DNA of 6,439 bases, taken from positions 1-6,439 of the forward strand of contig JAZUBA010000033.1 of assembly GCA_045638265.1 (NCBI GenBank), given 5' to 3'. Position 1 is the stretch's first letter. Each line of letters starts with the position of its first letter. The DNA is from RGIG4140 sp045638265. Its GTDB lineage: Bacteria; Pseudomonadota; Alphaproteobacteria; CAAHEQ01; UBA3637. The translations under genes were made by a program, and so were the position numbers. Shown one piece after another: positions 1-6,347 of the stretch. The notes under the pieces are model-generated. The model was not told the DNA's origin and ran no database searches. It saw only the letters and a program-made list of their open reading frames with translations.

Positions 1-1896
1 ATGAGTGAGATTGTGATTATGAACTCTGACGAAAATGACGGTATTTTTGAAGTAGAAGTTGCAGGTCATGTTATTAAAGATACACGCAGCGGACGTGCTA
101 TGTGTCAAGCCTGTGCTTCTCCTCAACATCGGGTGGAAGAATCGGGTAGTGGCGATAGTACACTAACCTATTGTGCAACGGGTTGTATTATCGGTAATAG
201 TTTTTTGAGTAAAGAAAAGGGTTGTATTCGCTGTGATTCAACAACTGAAATTGTACTTGCTAATGAAGATCAAGCACGTGCACAATGTTTAGCTTGTCCG
301 AATCGGATTTGGTTCCGTCATTTCAAAAATGGAGAATATAGTTGTGTACTGAAAAATTGTCCGGATGGATATTTTAAGCATTTCGGTAAATGTCGTCCTT
401 GTGTTTATGCAAATGGTAGAAATTGGCCTGATTATCAAGATTTTTATAGTGCTGTTTTATGGTCAGAAAATGGTTATTATCATTTTTCAACTTCTGATGG
501 GAACATGCTATCAGCTTGGTCTTCGGAATGTACCAAATGTGCCAATTCATCTGATAGCAATTTAAGAGCCAATTATCAAGTTGCACAAACGTGGAGAGAT
601 TGGGTTTGTACAGATATTTGCGGAGAAAATCAATTTCAAAACTCTATAGGGACTTGTTATGATTGCGATACAGATGAAACGCCCTCATTTGGTACCACAA
701 GTGGAAATATGAGTTTACAATGGCTTCATAATAAATGTACATCTTGTACAACTGCAACGCGTGAAGCCCAAGATGGAAAATGTGTAAAAGTAAATAATAG
801 TGATTGTGATGACGGCGAATTTAAGGGTTCTGATTATAAATGTTATCCTTGCGATCATGCATCTCGTGTTCATGTGCTTACAGATTCAAACAAAGACGGT
901 ATAGAAGATTATGGTGGCTGTACAAGTGTTTGTGGAGAACAACGGTTTCTAATAGGAAATTATTGTTACAAAGATTGCGGAGATAATCATATTATGACAT
1001 ATAGTGGAGTATGTGTAGCTTGTTCATCTATTGGTTTGGCAAAAAATTTAGGAGATGGTAATTATCCTTTAATTGATAATCTTTGTAGAAGCAAGTGTGG
1101 TGAAGGCGCATATGATGTATATCCCTGTGATTACAAATATTGTGCACCAACTAATTGTGGATCAGGAAAACTACATACGCTTTTAAATGATTATAGTGGT
1201 CCTTGTGATAATTGTCCGACCACCAGTTCTAAAACAATTAATATGCGAACAAATAATTTTGATGCAGAATGCCTCGCTTGTGGTAATCATATGGTTCTTG
1301 GTCAATATTGTGTTTATTACAACCCTAGTGTATCAGGTATTTGTAATAACGATAGTCCGGATACGACAAAATTTCCTAATTATCCAGCTGGTGAAGGCGT
1401 GTTTTATCGTGATAACACAGGAGTTTGTAGACGTTGTGACGATCAATCTAACTCTTATGCAACAACAGAAACAGAATGTAACAGTTGTGTAGTAAACGGT
1501 ATACAAGTTCGGCGTTTAGTTAATGGATATTGTGTTTATGGTGGATGTACCGATGGTGTTGCATTTCCAACATCTTCTGGTTGTGTTGCTTGTGAAACAA
1601 ATCAAATAAAAGTTGCTACTTCTAATTCAGATGAAGTAAAAATGTTATGTGAACAATGCAATCGCCGTATTATGACGGTTCATTTAAGTAAAGAAACCTA
1701 TGAATCCTATTGCGTTCAAGAATGTGATGCCGAAGAATGGCAAGATATAACTGGTGAATGTCATGCGGGGATTATGGATTCATCAGATGGTAAAAATGAA
1801 ATCGGTTCTGATAGCGTATCCATAAACAAATGTCATAACGCAGGACGGGTTGTTGAGGAAGAAGACAATCAATATTTCTGTATGCCGAAAGAATAA
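1..1896 (+). CDS. Cysteine-rich modular repeat protein, possibly 5'-partial
   Basis: The reading frame encodes 631 residues with 56 cysteines (about 9 percent). Most occur as CxxC pairs (15, e.g. CQAC 35-38, CIRC 75-78, CYPC 281-284, CEQC 550-553) or CxxxC/CxxxxC pairs. They recur with a regular spacing, described in the repeat entry. I do not recognise a named family. The pattern recalls disulfide-stabilised extracellular modules (furin-like, GCC2/GCC3, protozoan CxxC surface proteins), so a secreted or surface role is inference. A DxNxDGxxD loop at residues 295-303 could bind calcium. No signal peptide, membrane segment or C-terminal anchor is visible. Residues 1-33 are cysteine-free and acidic, and look like the tail of another domain. 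Because the window opens exactly on this ATG, no ribosome binding site or upstream stop can be checked, and the real start may lie upstream. The C-terminus (C611-x2-AGR-x-V, C627-x-P) resembles that of the partial gene at 6348-6439. A strong terminator follows the stop. Confidence 0.8.
   Translation: MSEIVIMNSDENDGIFEVEVAGHVIKDTRSGRAMCQACASPQHRVEESGSGDSTLTYCATGCIIGNSFLSKEKGCIRCDSTTEIVLANEDQARAQCLACPNRIWFRHFKNGEYSCVLKNCPDGYFKHFGKCRPCVYANGRNWPDYQDFYSAVLWSENGYYHFSTSDGNMLSAWSSECTKCANSSDSNLRANYQVAQTWRDWVCTDICGENQFQNSIGTCYDCDTDETPSFGTTSGNMSLQWLHNKCTSCTTATREAQDGKCVKVNNSDCDDGEFKGSDYKCYPCDHASRVHVLTDSNKDGIEDYGGCTSVCGEQRFLIGNYCYKDCGDNHIMTYSGVCVACSSIGLAKNLGDGNYPLIDNLCRSKCGEGAYDVYPCDYKYCAPTNCGSGKLHTLLNDYSGPCDNCPTTSSKTINMRTNNFDAECLACGNHMVLGQYCVYYNPSVSGICNNDSPDTTKFPNYPAGEGVFYRDNTGVCRRCDDQSNSYATTETECNSCVVNGIQVRRLVNGYCVYGGCTDGVAFPTSSGCVACETNQIKVATSNSDEVKMLCEQCNRRIMTVHLSKETYESYCVQECDAEEWQDITGECHAGIMDSSDGKNEIGSDSVSINKCHNAGRVVEEEDNQYFCMPKE
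103..1761 (+). repeat. Degenerate cysteine-module array within the first gene
   Basis: At protein level (residues 35-587) a module recurs about eight times: CxxC, 13-42 residues, a second CxxC, 9-22 residues, CxxxC or CxxxxC, then 10-11 residues to the next module. The last spacing is the most constant: C120 to C131, C207 to C219, C269 to C281, C326 to C338, C516 to C528 and C575 to C587 all have 10 or 11 residues between them. That linker often contains a Gly or aromatic residue near the start and a Gly or Lys just before the next Cys. Modules starting at C281 and C338 lack the second CxxC, and the last module ends in CHAG, having lost its second Cys. The copies are strongly diverged and no long DNA repeat is evident, so this is an old duplication array rather than a recent tandem expansion. 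Confidence 0.65.
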
Positions 1897-1918
1897 AGTT
1901 TAAAATAACTTTTCTCAT

Positions 1919-1964
1919 AAAAAACCAATCCGCTCAACAATACAACGGATTGGTTTTGTTTTTG
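1919..1964 (+). terminator. Intrinsic terminator after the cysteine-rich gene
   Basis: A perfect 12-bp inverted repeat pairs AAAACCAATCCG (1921-1932) with CGGATTGGTTTT (1946-1957) around a 13-base loop. A T-rich tract follows (GTTTTTG). It begins 22 bases after the stop codon at 1894-1896. The run of six A residues on the left arm could also let it work for transcripts arriving from the right. Confidence 0.85.
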
Positions 1965-1970
1965 TGTCTG

Positions 1971-2003
1971 ATATAAATAAAAACCACCGGTAAACCGGTG
2001 GTT
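1971..2003 (-). terminator. Intrinsic terminator of rpmG
   Basis: On the minus strand, AACCACCGG and CCGGTGGTT (1982-1990 and 1995-2003) form a perfect 9-bp GC-containing stem with a four-base loop. The stem runs into a T-rich stretch (TTTTTATTTAT). It lies 33 bases past the rpmG stop codon and faces the terminator of the convergent gene. Confidence 0.85.
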
Positions 2004-2036
2004 AATAAACATTTTTAACACAAGAAGCTTGAGAAT

Positions 2037-2204
2037 TTATTTGATTTTCTTTTCTACAAATTCAACATGTTTTCTTGCTTTTTTGTCATATTTGCGAACT
2101 TTCATTTTTTCAGTTTTTGTTCGCGGATTTTTTTTAGTTACATAGAAAGTACCCGTACCGGCTGTGCTTTCTAATTTGATTTCAACTGTTGTTGGTTTTG
2201 CCAT
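2037..2204 (-). CDS. rpmG: 50S ribosomal protein L33
   Basis: This 55-residue protein (56 codons with stop) is a component of the large ribosomal subunit in the cytoplasm. It starts MAKPTTVEIKLEST, continues through GTFYVTKKNPRTKTEK, and ends in ARKHVEFVEKKIK, matching the full-length L33 pattern. It has no cysteines, so it is the zinc-independent type. The wording is closest to alphaproteobacterial L33 as I know it, which is the main taxonomic clue in the window. The ATG at 2202-2204 gives the standard family length. A GGTGA-containing Shine-Dalgarno-like sequence sits at 2211-2219, a few bases upstream. The gene has its own promoter (2247-2275) and its own terminator (1971-2003). It lies downstream of, and in the same direction as, the MoxR operon, with a 122-base gap. 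Confidence 0.97.
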   Translation of the reverse strand: MAKPTTVEIKLESTAGTGTFYVTKKNPRTKTEKMKVRKYDKKARKHVEFVEKKIK

Positions 2205-2239
2205 CGTAAATCACCACTCTTAATAAAAATTAAACCATA

Positions 2240-2275
2240 GGGTGTCAGTATAATAAAAATTTTCTATAAAGTCAA
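2240..2275 (-). promoter_or_regulatory. Sigma70-type promoter of rpmG
   Basis: Reading the minus strand, a -35 box TTGACT (2275-2270) is followed after exactly 17 bases by a -10 box TATACT (2252-2247). Each differs from the sigma70 consensus at one position. Transcription would start near 2240 and give a leader of about 35 bases before the rpmG ATG. The spacer is very AT-rich. Confidence 0.85.
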
Positions 2276-2326
2276 GCATAAAATCAAAATTTTTCAATAT
2301 ATCTGATACCTTTTCCAAAAACAAAA

Positions 2327-3109
2327 TTATTCAGGCAATTGAAATTGATAACCATCTTGTTTTAATAAATCGATTAAACGAGCTAACAATGCTCGTTCTT
2401 TAACATGAACTTGTCCATCAGCTAAAATAATTTCTAAAATTGTTTCCATTAGCGGTTGAATAACAATAATCCCCTTTTTCAAAATTCGATGAAAAGCCAT
2501 AGAAAAACAATCATCATCCGGAGCCAAAGAAATCAAATAATCATTCATTTTTTCTTCATCATAATCCAAATAAGGAACTCTACGACGAACATATGCCAAT
2601 ACTTTTTTACGTTCGGTGGCACTACGAAGACCGTCTACCGCAACCAAATACATTAAAACTGTTAATTCATTACCTGTTTCCTTAATAGCTTTTGCAAAAT
2701 CAGACAATTCTTCAGCAAAAAGTTCGTCATTAATATCCACACCTAATTCACGTTGTAAAAATTTGTAAGGATTGCTATATACTTTTCCCGTTCCTGTTTC
2801 TTGAATATAAGAAATTTGTTTTACACGAATGAGACGTGGCATACGAATATCCATCGCCAATCCTTCTAAATAATATTCGTTTTGATTCTGAATAACGCGC
2901 CGAATTAAAAATTCACGCTTTTTAATATGACCTGTTAATGACTCATATCCGACAATCGTTAGAACAGAAACACCTGCTCGCTCTTCGTCAGAATTTAATA
3001 AAGCTTCTTGAACAATAACAGGTGCCTCTGGCATTTCAATCATTTGAGAACGAATTGCCGATCCTTCTCCTTGAATTGTTTGTAAAATATCCTGTTCTTT
3101 AATTTCCAT
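2327..3109 (-). CDS. WYL-like / TerB-like domain protein
   Basis: A 260-residue soluble protein, last in the MoxR operon. Residues about 54-110 resemble a WYL-type small beta-barrel: REFLIRRVI, then YYLEGLAMD, then RLIRVKQI followed by TGTGKVY. Such barrels are best known as ligand-sensing parts of bacterial regulators. No N-terminal helix-turn-helix is evident here. Residues about 133-255 look like a TerB-type helical domain with two acidic turns, LVAVDG (155-160) followed by ER at 166-167, and ILADG (228-232) followed by KER (237-239). TerB-like domains often bind metal and act near the membrane. The exact function is unknown. The ATG at 3107-3109 lies three bases past the stop of the DUF4381 gene, with an AAAGG-like ribosome site inside that gene's end, which implies translational coupling. 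Domain calls are by eye; the TerB half is the firmer one. No convincing terminator follows the stop. Confidence 0.75.
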   Translation of the reverse strand: MEIKEQDILQTIQGEGSAIRSQMIEMPEAPVIVQEALLNSDEERAGVSVLTIVGYESLTGHIKKREFLIRRVIQNQNEYYLEGLAMDIRMPRLIRVKQISYIQETGTGKVYSNPYKFLQRELGVDINDELFAEELSDFAKAIKETGNELTVLMYLVAVDGLRSATERKKVLAYVRRRVPYLDYDEEKMNDYLISLAPDDDCFSMAFHRILKKGIIVIQPLMETILEIILADGQVHVKERALLARLIDLLKQDGYQFQLPE

Positions 3110-3112
3110 GAG

Positions 3113-3583
3113 TTAGCCTTTTGTTAATACACGATAAATCCATTCTTTAACAGCAGTATATAACGTATCTTGATTAATTGCAACAGCTTTTTGCACAGGA
3201 AGATATGCAACCTCGGAAATAAATTCTGCTTGTTGTGCATTTAAAGAGCCTGGTGCATGCGTCATTAAAAATAATTTCCAATCTTTTCCACTCAAAGAAG
3301 CAATGTCCTCCTTTGGAAAAGCAAACAAAGCAACTCGTTTTAACAATTTGCTGATTTCTATACCAAATTCAATGGGTGTTAAACTTTGTTCATAAAGATT
3401 TTTAAGTAATCGCAAGGAGTATTGTTTGGGAGAAGTGTAATACAAATAAAACCAAATAACACTTCCAACAATAAAAATAAAAACCGTTATCAAAATAAGC
3501 CACCATCCGATTGCAGGTGGAAAAAAGGCTGGTTCTGTTTGTAATTGTATATTTTTGAGCGGTGTCAAATCTATTGTTTGCAT
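3113..3583 (-). CDS. DUF4381 family single-pass membrane protein
   Basis: A 156-residue protein. It has a short N-terminal segment, then FPPAIGWW (21-28), then one strongly hydrophobic span (about 28-49), then a charged soluble domain of about 105 residues. The PPAIGWW motif ahead of a single transmembrane helix, and the position directly after a DUF58 gene, are typical of DUF4381 proteins in MoxR clusters of Proteobacteria. Its probable role is to tether or couple the MoxR/DUF58 machinery to the inner membrane, but the family's biochemical role is not established. The ATG at 3581-3583 is one base past the DUF58 stop. A good AGGAGT ribosome site sits within the last codons of the DUF58 gene, so the two are translationally coupled. 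Confidence 0.85.
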   Translation of the reverse strand: MQTIDLTPLKNIQLQTEPAFFPPAIGWWLILITVFIFIVGSVIWFYLYYTSPKQYSLRLLKNLYEQSLTPIEFGIEISKLLKRVALFAFPKEDIASLSGKDWKLFLMTHAPGSLNAQQAEFISEVAYLPVQKAVAINQDTLYTAVKEWIYRVLTKG

Positions 3584-3584
3584 T

Positions 3585-4499
3585 TTAACGTACTCCTAAA
3601 CTATATACAATGGTTTTATCTAACACATTTTCATCTGTTCTGACTGGCAAATATCCACATTGATATATCTGTGCTGTTTTTTCAAGTTGTTGCGATCGTG
3701 TATTAAAAATATTTTCAAAAATTCTCGGAAAGTGATGACCCATTGTGTCTAATAAGGAAATATGTTTTCCATCCGAAATAGGAAAAACACCTTTTGGCAA
3801 ATTTCTTTCTAATTTATCGTATATATGTACAAAACTACATGTATTTTTCACAGACCATCGTTGAATAATTGATTCGCACTGAATATTCCAATCGGAAAAA
3901 TCACTTAAAATAAAAATAAGAGAACCAGGACGAATGAGGCTGTCTGATTTTTCTAAAGCCTGTAATAAAGAAATTTTATCTTCGTTTAAATCAGATGGAT
4001 TAGAGAAACCTTCCAAAGTAGACAACAAACCTTGCAAGACTTCTTTTGCCGTATAGGGGGTTGCTGTTTCAACAAAAGAGGAAGATAAAATCGTAAAACC
4101 CAATCTATCATGCTTTTTTTCTGCTAAATGAGCCAAAAAAGAGGCAATATGAGCACACACAACAGATTTAAAAGCACCAGACGATGCAAACTTCATACGT
4201 GTTCGCATATCACATATTAAAAATACTTGTCGCTCTTTTTCATCAGTATATAATTTTGTGAATGGTTTACCATATTTAGCCGTTATTTTCCAATCAATCT
4301 GCCGAATATCATCTCCCGGCTGATATACTCGCACTTCTTGAAAATCCAATCCTTTTGTCTTAAACGGTGATTTTGTTTGTCCGAAACCGATATAGGCTTT
4401 ACGATTCGTTTCTTTTAAAAACATTTGTGCAACATATTTTTTTATGGAAACCAAATCTTTTAAATCAGCTTTAACGGGATTGAATTTTGTGTTGCTCAT
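3585..4499 (-). CDS. DUF58 domain protein of the MoxR cluster
   Basis: A 304-residue protein carrying the DUF58 signature YQPGDDIRQIDW (59-70), followed by a TAKYGKPFTKLY block. The downstream fold is von Willebrand A-like: a buried strand ending in CDMRTRM (96-102) and a later strand IFILSDFSD (195-203). Where classical vWA domains have the metal-binding DxSxS motif, this protein has D97-x-R-x-R, so the MIDAS site appears lost. Degenerate forms are common in DUF58 proteins. No membrane helices are seen, unlike the longer DUF58 proteins with two N-terminal helices, so it is probably cytoplasmic and partners the ATPase encoded just upstream. The start at 4497-4499 is supported by an AGAGGA ribosome site in the nine-base gap after the ATPase stop. 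Confidence 0.92.
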   Translation of the reverse strand: MSNTKFNPVKADLKDLVSIKKYVAQMFLKETNRKAYIGFGQTKSPFKTKGLDFQEVRVYQPGDDIRQIDWKITAKYGKPFTKLYTDEKERQVFLICDMRTRMKFASSGAFKSVVCAHIASFLAHLAEKKHDRLGFTILSSSFVETATPYTAKEVLQGLLSTLEGFSNPSDLNEDKISLLQALEKSDSLIRPGSLIFILSDFSDWNIQCESIIQRWSVKNTCSFVHIYDKLERNLPKGVFPISDGKHISLLDTMGHHFPRIFENIFNTRSQQLEKTAQIYQCGYLPVRTDENVLDKTIVYSLGVR

Positions 4500-4508
4500 T
4501 CTTTCCTC

Positions 4509-5468
4509 TTAAACCATTGGCACACGACTTAAAAGCATATCAATTATTTTGTCAGAAGTAATACCCATACTGCGCGCTTCAAAAGATGGCAAGACACGAT
4601 GACGTAAAATATCATAAACAATACATCTTAAATCATTGGGTGTTACATAATCTCGTCCATTTAACCAAGCGCAAGAACGGGAACAAATATCCAAAGCAAT
4701 TGTACCACGAGGAGAAACACCAAAACCGATATATTTCTTTAAATCTTCTCCATAAACTTCCGGTTGACGGGTTGCCATAACTAATTGAATAATATATTCT
4801 TCAATTTCCGGAGACATATAAACTTGGGCGACCTCCTGACGTGCATCAAAAATTAATCGTTCTGTAATACGCTGAATTTCAGGTAATGGTTCCATGCGTT
4901 CTTCTTTACGAATTAATTTTAAAATTTTACGTTCTGCTTCAATACTGGGATAATTAATTTTGACATAAAACAAAAAACGGTCCAATTGTGCTTCGGGTAA
5001 ATTATAAGTTCCTTCTTGTTCAATAGGATTTTGTGTTGCCATAACCATAAATAAATCCGGTAACCGATATGTTGTTGCACCAATCGTTACTTGACGTTCA
5101 CCCATAGCTTCCAACAAAGCCGATTGAACCTTGGCGGGAGCACGGTTAATTTCATCAGCTAAAATTAAATTACTGAAAATAGGACCTTTTTGGAAGAAAA
5201 ATTGGTTTGTTTCAGGACGATAAACATCACAACCCGTAATATCGGAAGGTAATAAATCCGGTGTAAATTGGATGCGTTGTTCATTGGCACAGATTGTACG
5301 AGAAAGCATTTTAACTGTTTTTGTTTTTGCCAACCCTGGAGCACCCTCTACCAATAAGTGTCCATTTGCCAACAGCGCAATCAAAAGTTTTTTAATTAAT
5401 TCCGGCTGACCAACAATACATGAATTCATGTAATTTTCAATTTGTTTAAATTCATCTTGCAAAGACAT
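4509..5468 (-). CDS. MoxR family AAA+ ATPase
   Basis: A 319-residue ATPase of normal family length. It has a MoxR-style Walker A GAPGLAKT (42-49), Walker B LILADEIN (101-108), the family block APAKVQSALLEAMGE (110-124), sensor 1 ATQNP (144-148) and the EAQLDRF motif (159-165) that includes the arginine-finger region. The C-terminal part (SPRGTIAL and following) is the usual helical lid. MoxR ATPases act as chaperone-like remodelers, typically with vWA or DUF58 partners, to mature or activate other complexes. It is the first gene of a four-gene minus-strand operon and is followed after nine bases by the DUF58 gene. The ATG at 5466-5468 is preceded by an AGGGAGT ribosome site at 5474-5480. The promoter at 5510-5538 overlaps that of the divergent gene. 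Confidence 0.97.
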   Translation of the reverse strand: MSLQDEFKQIENYMNSCIVGQPELIKKLLIALLANGHLLVEGAPGLAKTKTVKMLSRTICANEQRIQFTPDLLPSDITGCDVYRPETNQFFFQKGPIFSNLILADEINRAPAKVQSALLEAMGERQVTIGATTYRLPDLFMVMATQNPIEQEGTYNLPEAQLDRFLFYVKINYPSIEAERKILKLIRKEERMEPLPEIQRITERLIFDARQEVAQVYMSPEIEEYIIQLVMATRQPEVYGEDLKKYIGFGVSPRGTIALDICSRSCAWLNGRDYVTPNDLRCIVYDILRHRVLPSFEARSMGITSDKIIDMLLSRVPMV

Positions 5469-5491
5469 TTTAGACTCCCTTTTTTTTAAAG

Positions 5492-5526
5492 TTGCAATTT
5501 ATGTAAAATAATATATACTGCTTTTG
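5492..5526 (+). promoter_or_regulatory. Promoter of the beta-propeller-like gene
   Basis: On the plus strand, a TTGCAA -35-like box (5492-5497) is followed by 16 bases and a TATACT -10 box (5514-5519). The start would be near 5526, just ahead of the TAAGGA ribosome site, giving a leader of only about 13 bases. Its -10 box shares two bases with that of the leftward promoter, so the two polymerase sites must compete. Confidence 0.6.
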
Positions 5527-5538
5527 TAAGGATTGCAA
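5503..5538 (-). promoter_or_regulatory. Promoter of the MoxR operon
   Basis: On the minus strand, a -35-like TTGCAA (5538-5533) is followed by exactly 17 bases and a -10-like TATATT (5515-5510). Transcription would start near 5503 and leave a leader of about 35 bases with the AGGGAGT ribosome site. The -10 box overlaps that of the rightward promoter. The -35 match is moderate (four of six), so this is a prediction. Confidence 0.6.
5527..5532 (+). promoter_or_regulatory. Ribosome binding site that fixes the start at 5539
   Basis: TAAGGA lies six bases before the ATG at 5539, which is a good spacing. It directly abuts the upstream in-frame TTG at 5533 with no gap, so the TTG is very unlikely to be the start. 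Confidence 0.75.
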
Positions 5539-6300
5539 ATGACAAATTCAATTTTGTCCCTTTATCGGGTATTTTTTACTGATGAAAATCATCAATTATG
5601 GGCTGTCATGAGAGACGGACGGGTTGTTTTGATGAAAAACATTCCCCCATTTGCAACTTTTTCTTCTGATCACACTGTTATTACCGGCGTTGAATTAAAT
5701 GGTATTGAAACACATTTCTTATCAACAATGGCTAATTTTCAACAACAAAAAGATCAACAGATAATGATTCAAAACGGATATTGTTATTATCCGGCATTAT
5801 GGAATACGCAACATGCCCAACTGGCATTTCTAAAAGCAGATTTATTAAGTCCACATGGGACAGGCGAAATTTTGATTTATAAAAAAGCACGAACAAAATT
5901 TCATTTAACCGATTCGTTTTCTGCTTCTATGAAACCACCTTTTTTTAGTAAAACAGGAGCATTATATTATATAGATACTGATTCGCATTTGATTAAACGT
6001 ATTATGAAAACAAATGAATCCATTTATCCATTAACAACTCATTTTGCATTAAGTCCGTCAGAAAAAGAATTTGCCGTTTACACACAAGAAGTTGTCAGAT
6101 GGTGTGATTTTAAAATGGGAGAATTGAGACAATTTATTGCTTTTGATGTAACAGCACTTGGTTTTAATGAGACAGGAACACTTTTATTTTTTGCTACACA
6201 TAAAAGTGGCCGTACAGGGTTATATCAATACGATAAATTTTCACAAGAAATCACATTAGTTTTAAATCATTCCACACGCATAACAAATATTTCATTTTAA
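5539..6300 (+). CDS. Uncharacterised protein, beta-propeller-like
   Basis: A 253-residue protein with no signal peptide or membrane segment, so probably cytoplasmic. I do not recognise a named family. The sequence is strand-rich and aromatic. It shows TolB/WD-like blade fragments in which a turn of the form F-S-x-x-G leads into hydrophobic strands: FSKTGALYYID (136-146), LSPSEKEFAVYT (171-182) and FNETGTLLFFAT (209-220). A similar DGRVVLMKN strand lies near residues 26-34. This suggests a small or incomplete propeller with a scaffold or binding role. No catalytic residues stand out. The ATG at 5539 is chosen over an in-frame TTG at 5533 because of ribosome-site spacing. The gene diverges from the MoxR operon with a 70-base gap and overlapping promoters, so co-regulation is plausible. 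A bidirectional terminator begins at its stop codon. Confidence 0.8.
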   Translation: MTNSILSLYRVFFTDENHQLWAVMRDGRVVLMKNIPPFATFSSDHTVITGVELNGIETHFLSTMANFQQQKDQQIMIQNGYCYYPALWNTQHAQLAFLKADLLSPHGTGEILIYKKARTKFHLTDSFSASMKPPFFSKTGALYYIDTDSHLIKRIMKTNESIYPLTTHFALSPSEKEFAVYTQEVVRWCDFKMGELRQFIAFDVTALGFNETGTLLFFATHKSGRTGLYQYDKFSQEITLVLNHSTRITNISF

Positions 6301-6333
6301 AAAATCGGCTGACAAATATCAACCGATTTTTTT
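6299..6333. terminator. Bidirectional intrinsic terminator between convergent genes
   Basis: AAAATCGG (6301-6308) pairs with CCGATTTT (6323-6330). An inner TGA/TCA pairing extends the stem past one C-A mismatch. On the plus strand the stem runs into seven T residues (6327-6333). On the minus strand it runs into six (6304-6299). It can therefore stop both the beta-propeller-like gene and the cysteine-rich gene arriving from the right. Confidence 0.85.
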
Positions 6334-6347
6334 GATGCTTTTTGTCA

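Noticed and set aside
365..565. Short plus-strand reading frame in another frame of the cysteine-rich gene
   Set aside because: It lies wholly inside the real gene, has a biased I/V/F/L composition from frame-shifted AT-rich codons, and has no ribosome site of note.
374..586. Antisense reading frame inside the cysteine-rich gene
   Set aside because: Its low-complexity N/H/K/L-rich composition is typical of antisense reading of the TGT/AAT-rich gene; there is no support for translation.
1187..1492. 101-codon overlapping reading frame rich in V and I
   Set aside because: It is a frame shadow: the TGT/TTG-rich cysteine codons read out of frame as Val/Ile/Leu. It is not a membrane protein gene.
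103..1761. Eukaryotic (protozoan surface protein) contamination
   Set aside because: The gene is continuous with bacterial genes, has a bacterial intrinsic terminator and a partner gene with the same ending on the same contig.
1921..2003. Riboswitch or small structured RNA from the two adjacent hairpins
   Set aside because: Each hairpin has a T-tract on the side expected for the end of a convergent gene, which fully explains it as a pair of terminators.
2235..2238. ATG in the rpmG leader as a regulatory upstream reading frame
   Set aside because: It gives only ATG GTT TAA, has no ribosome site and lies almost at the predicted transcript start.
2456..2656. Plus-strand frame opposite the WYL/TerB-like gene
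   Set aside because: It is rich in N/I/F/T with no domain, and the opposite strand has a clear operon gene.
4586..4780. Plus-strand frame opposite the MoxR gene
   Set aside because: It is antisense to a highly conserved ATPase and has no recognisable features.
5533..5538. In-frame TTG as start of the propeller-like gene
   Set aside because: The TAAGGA ribosome site abuts it with no spacer; the ATG at 5539 has the correct six-base spacing.
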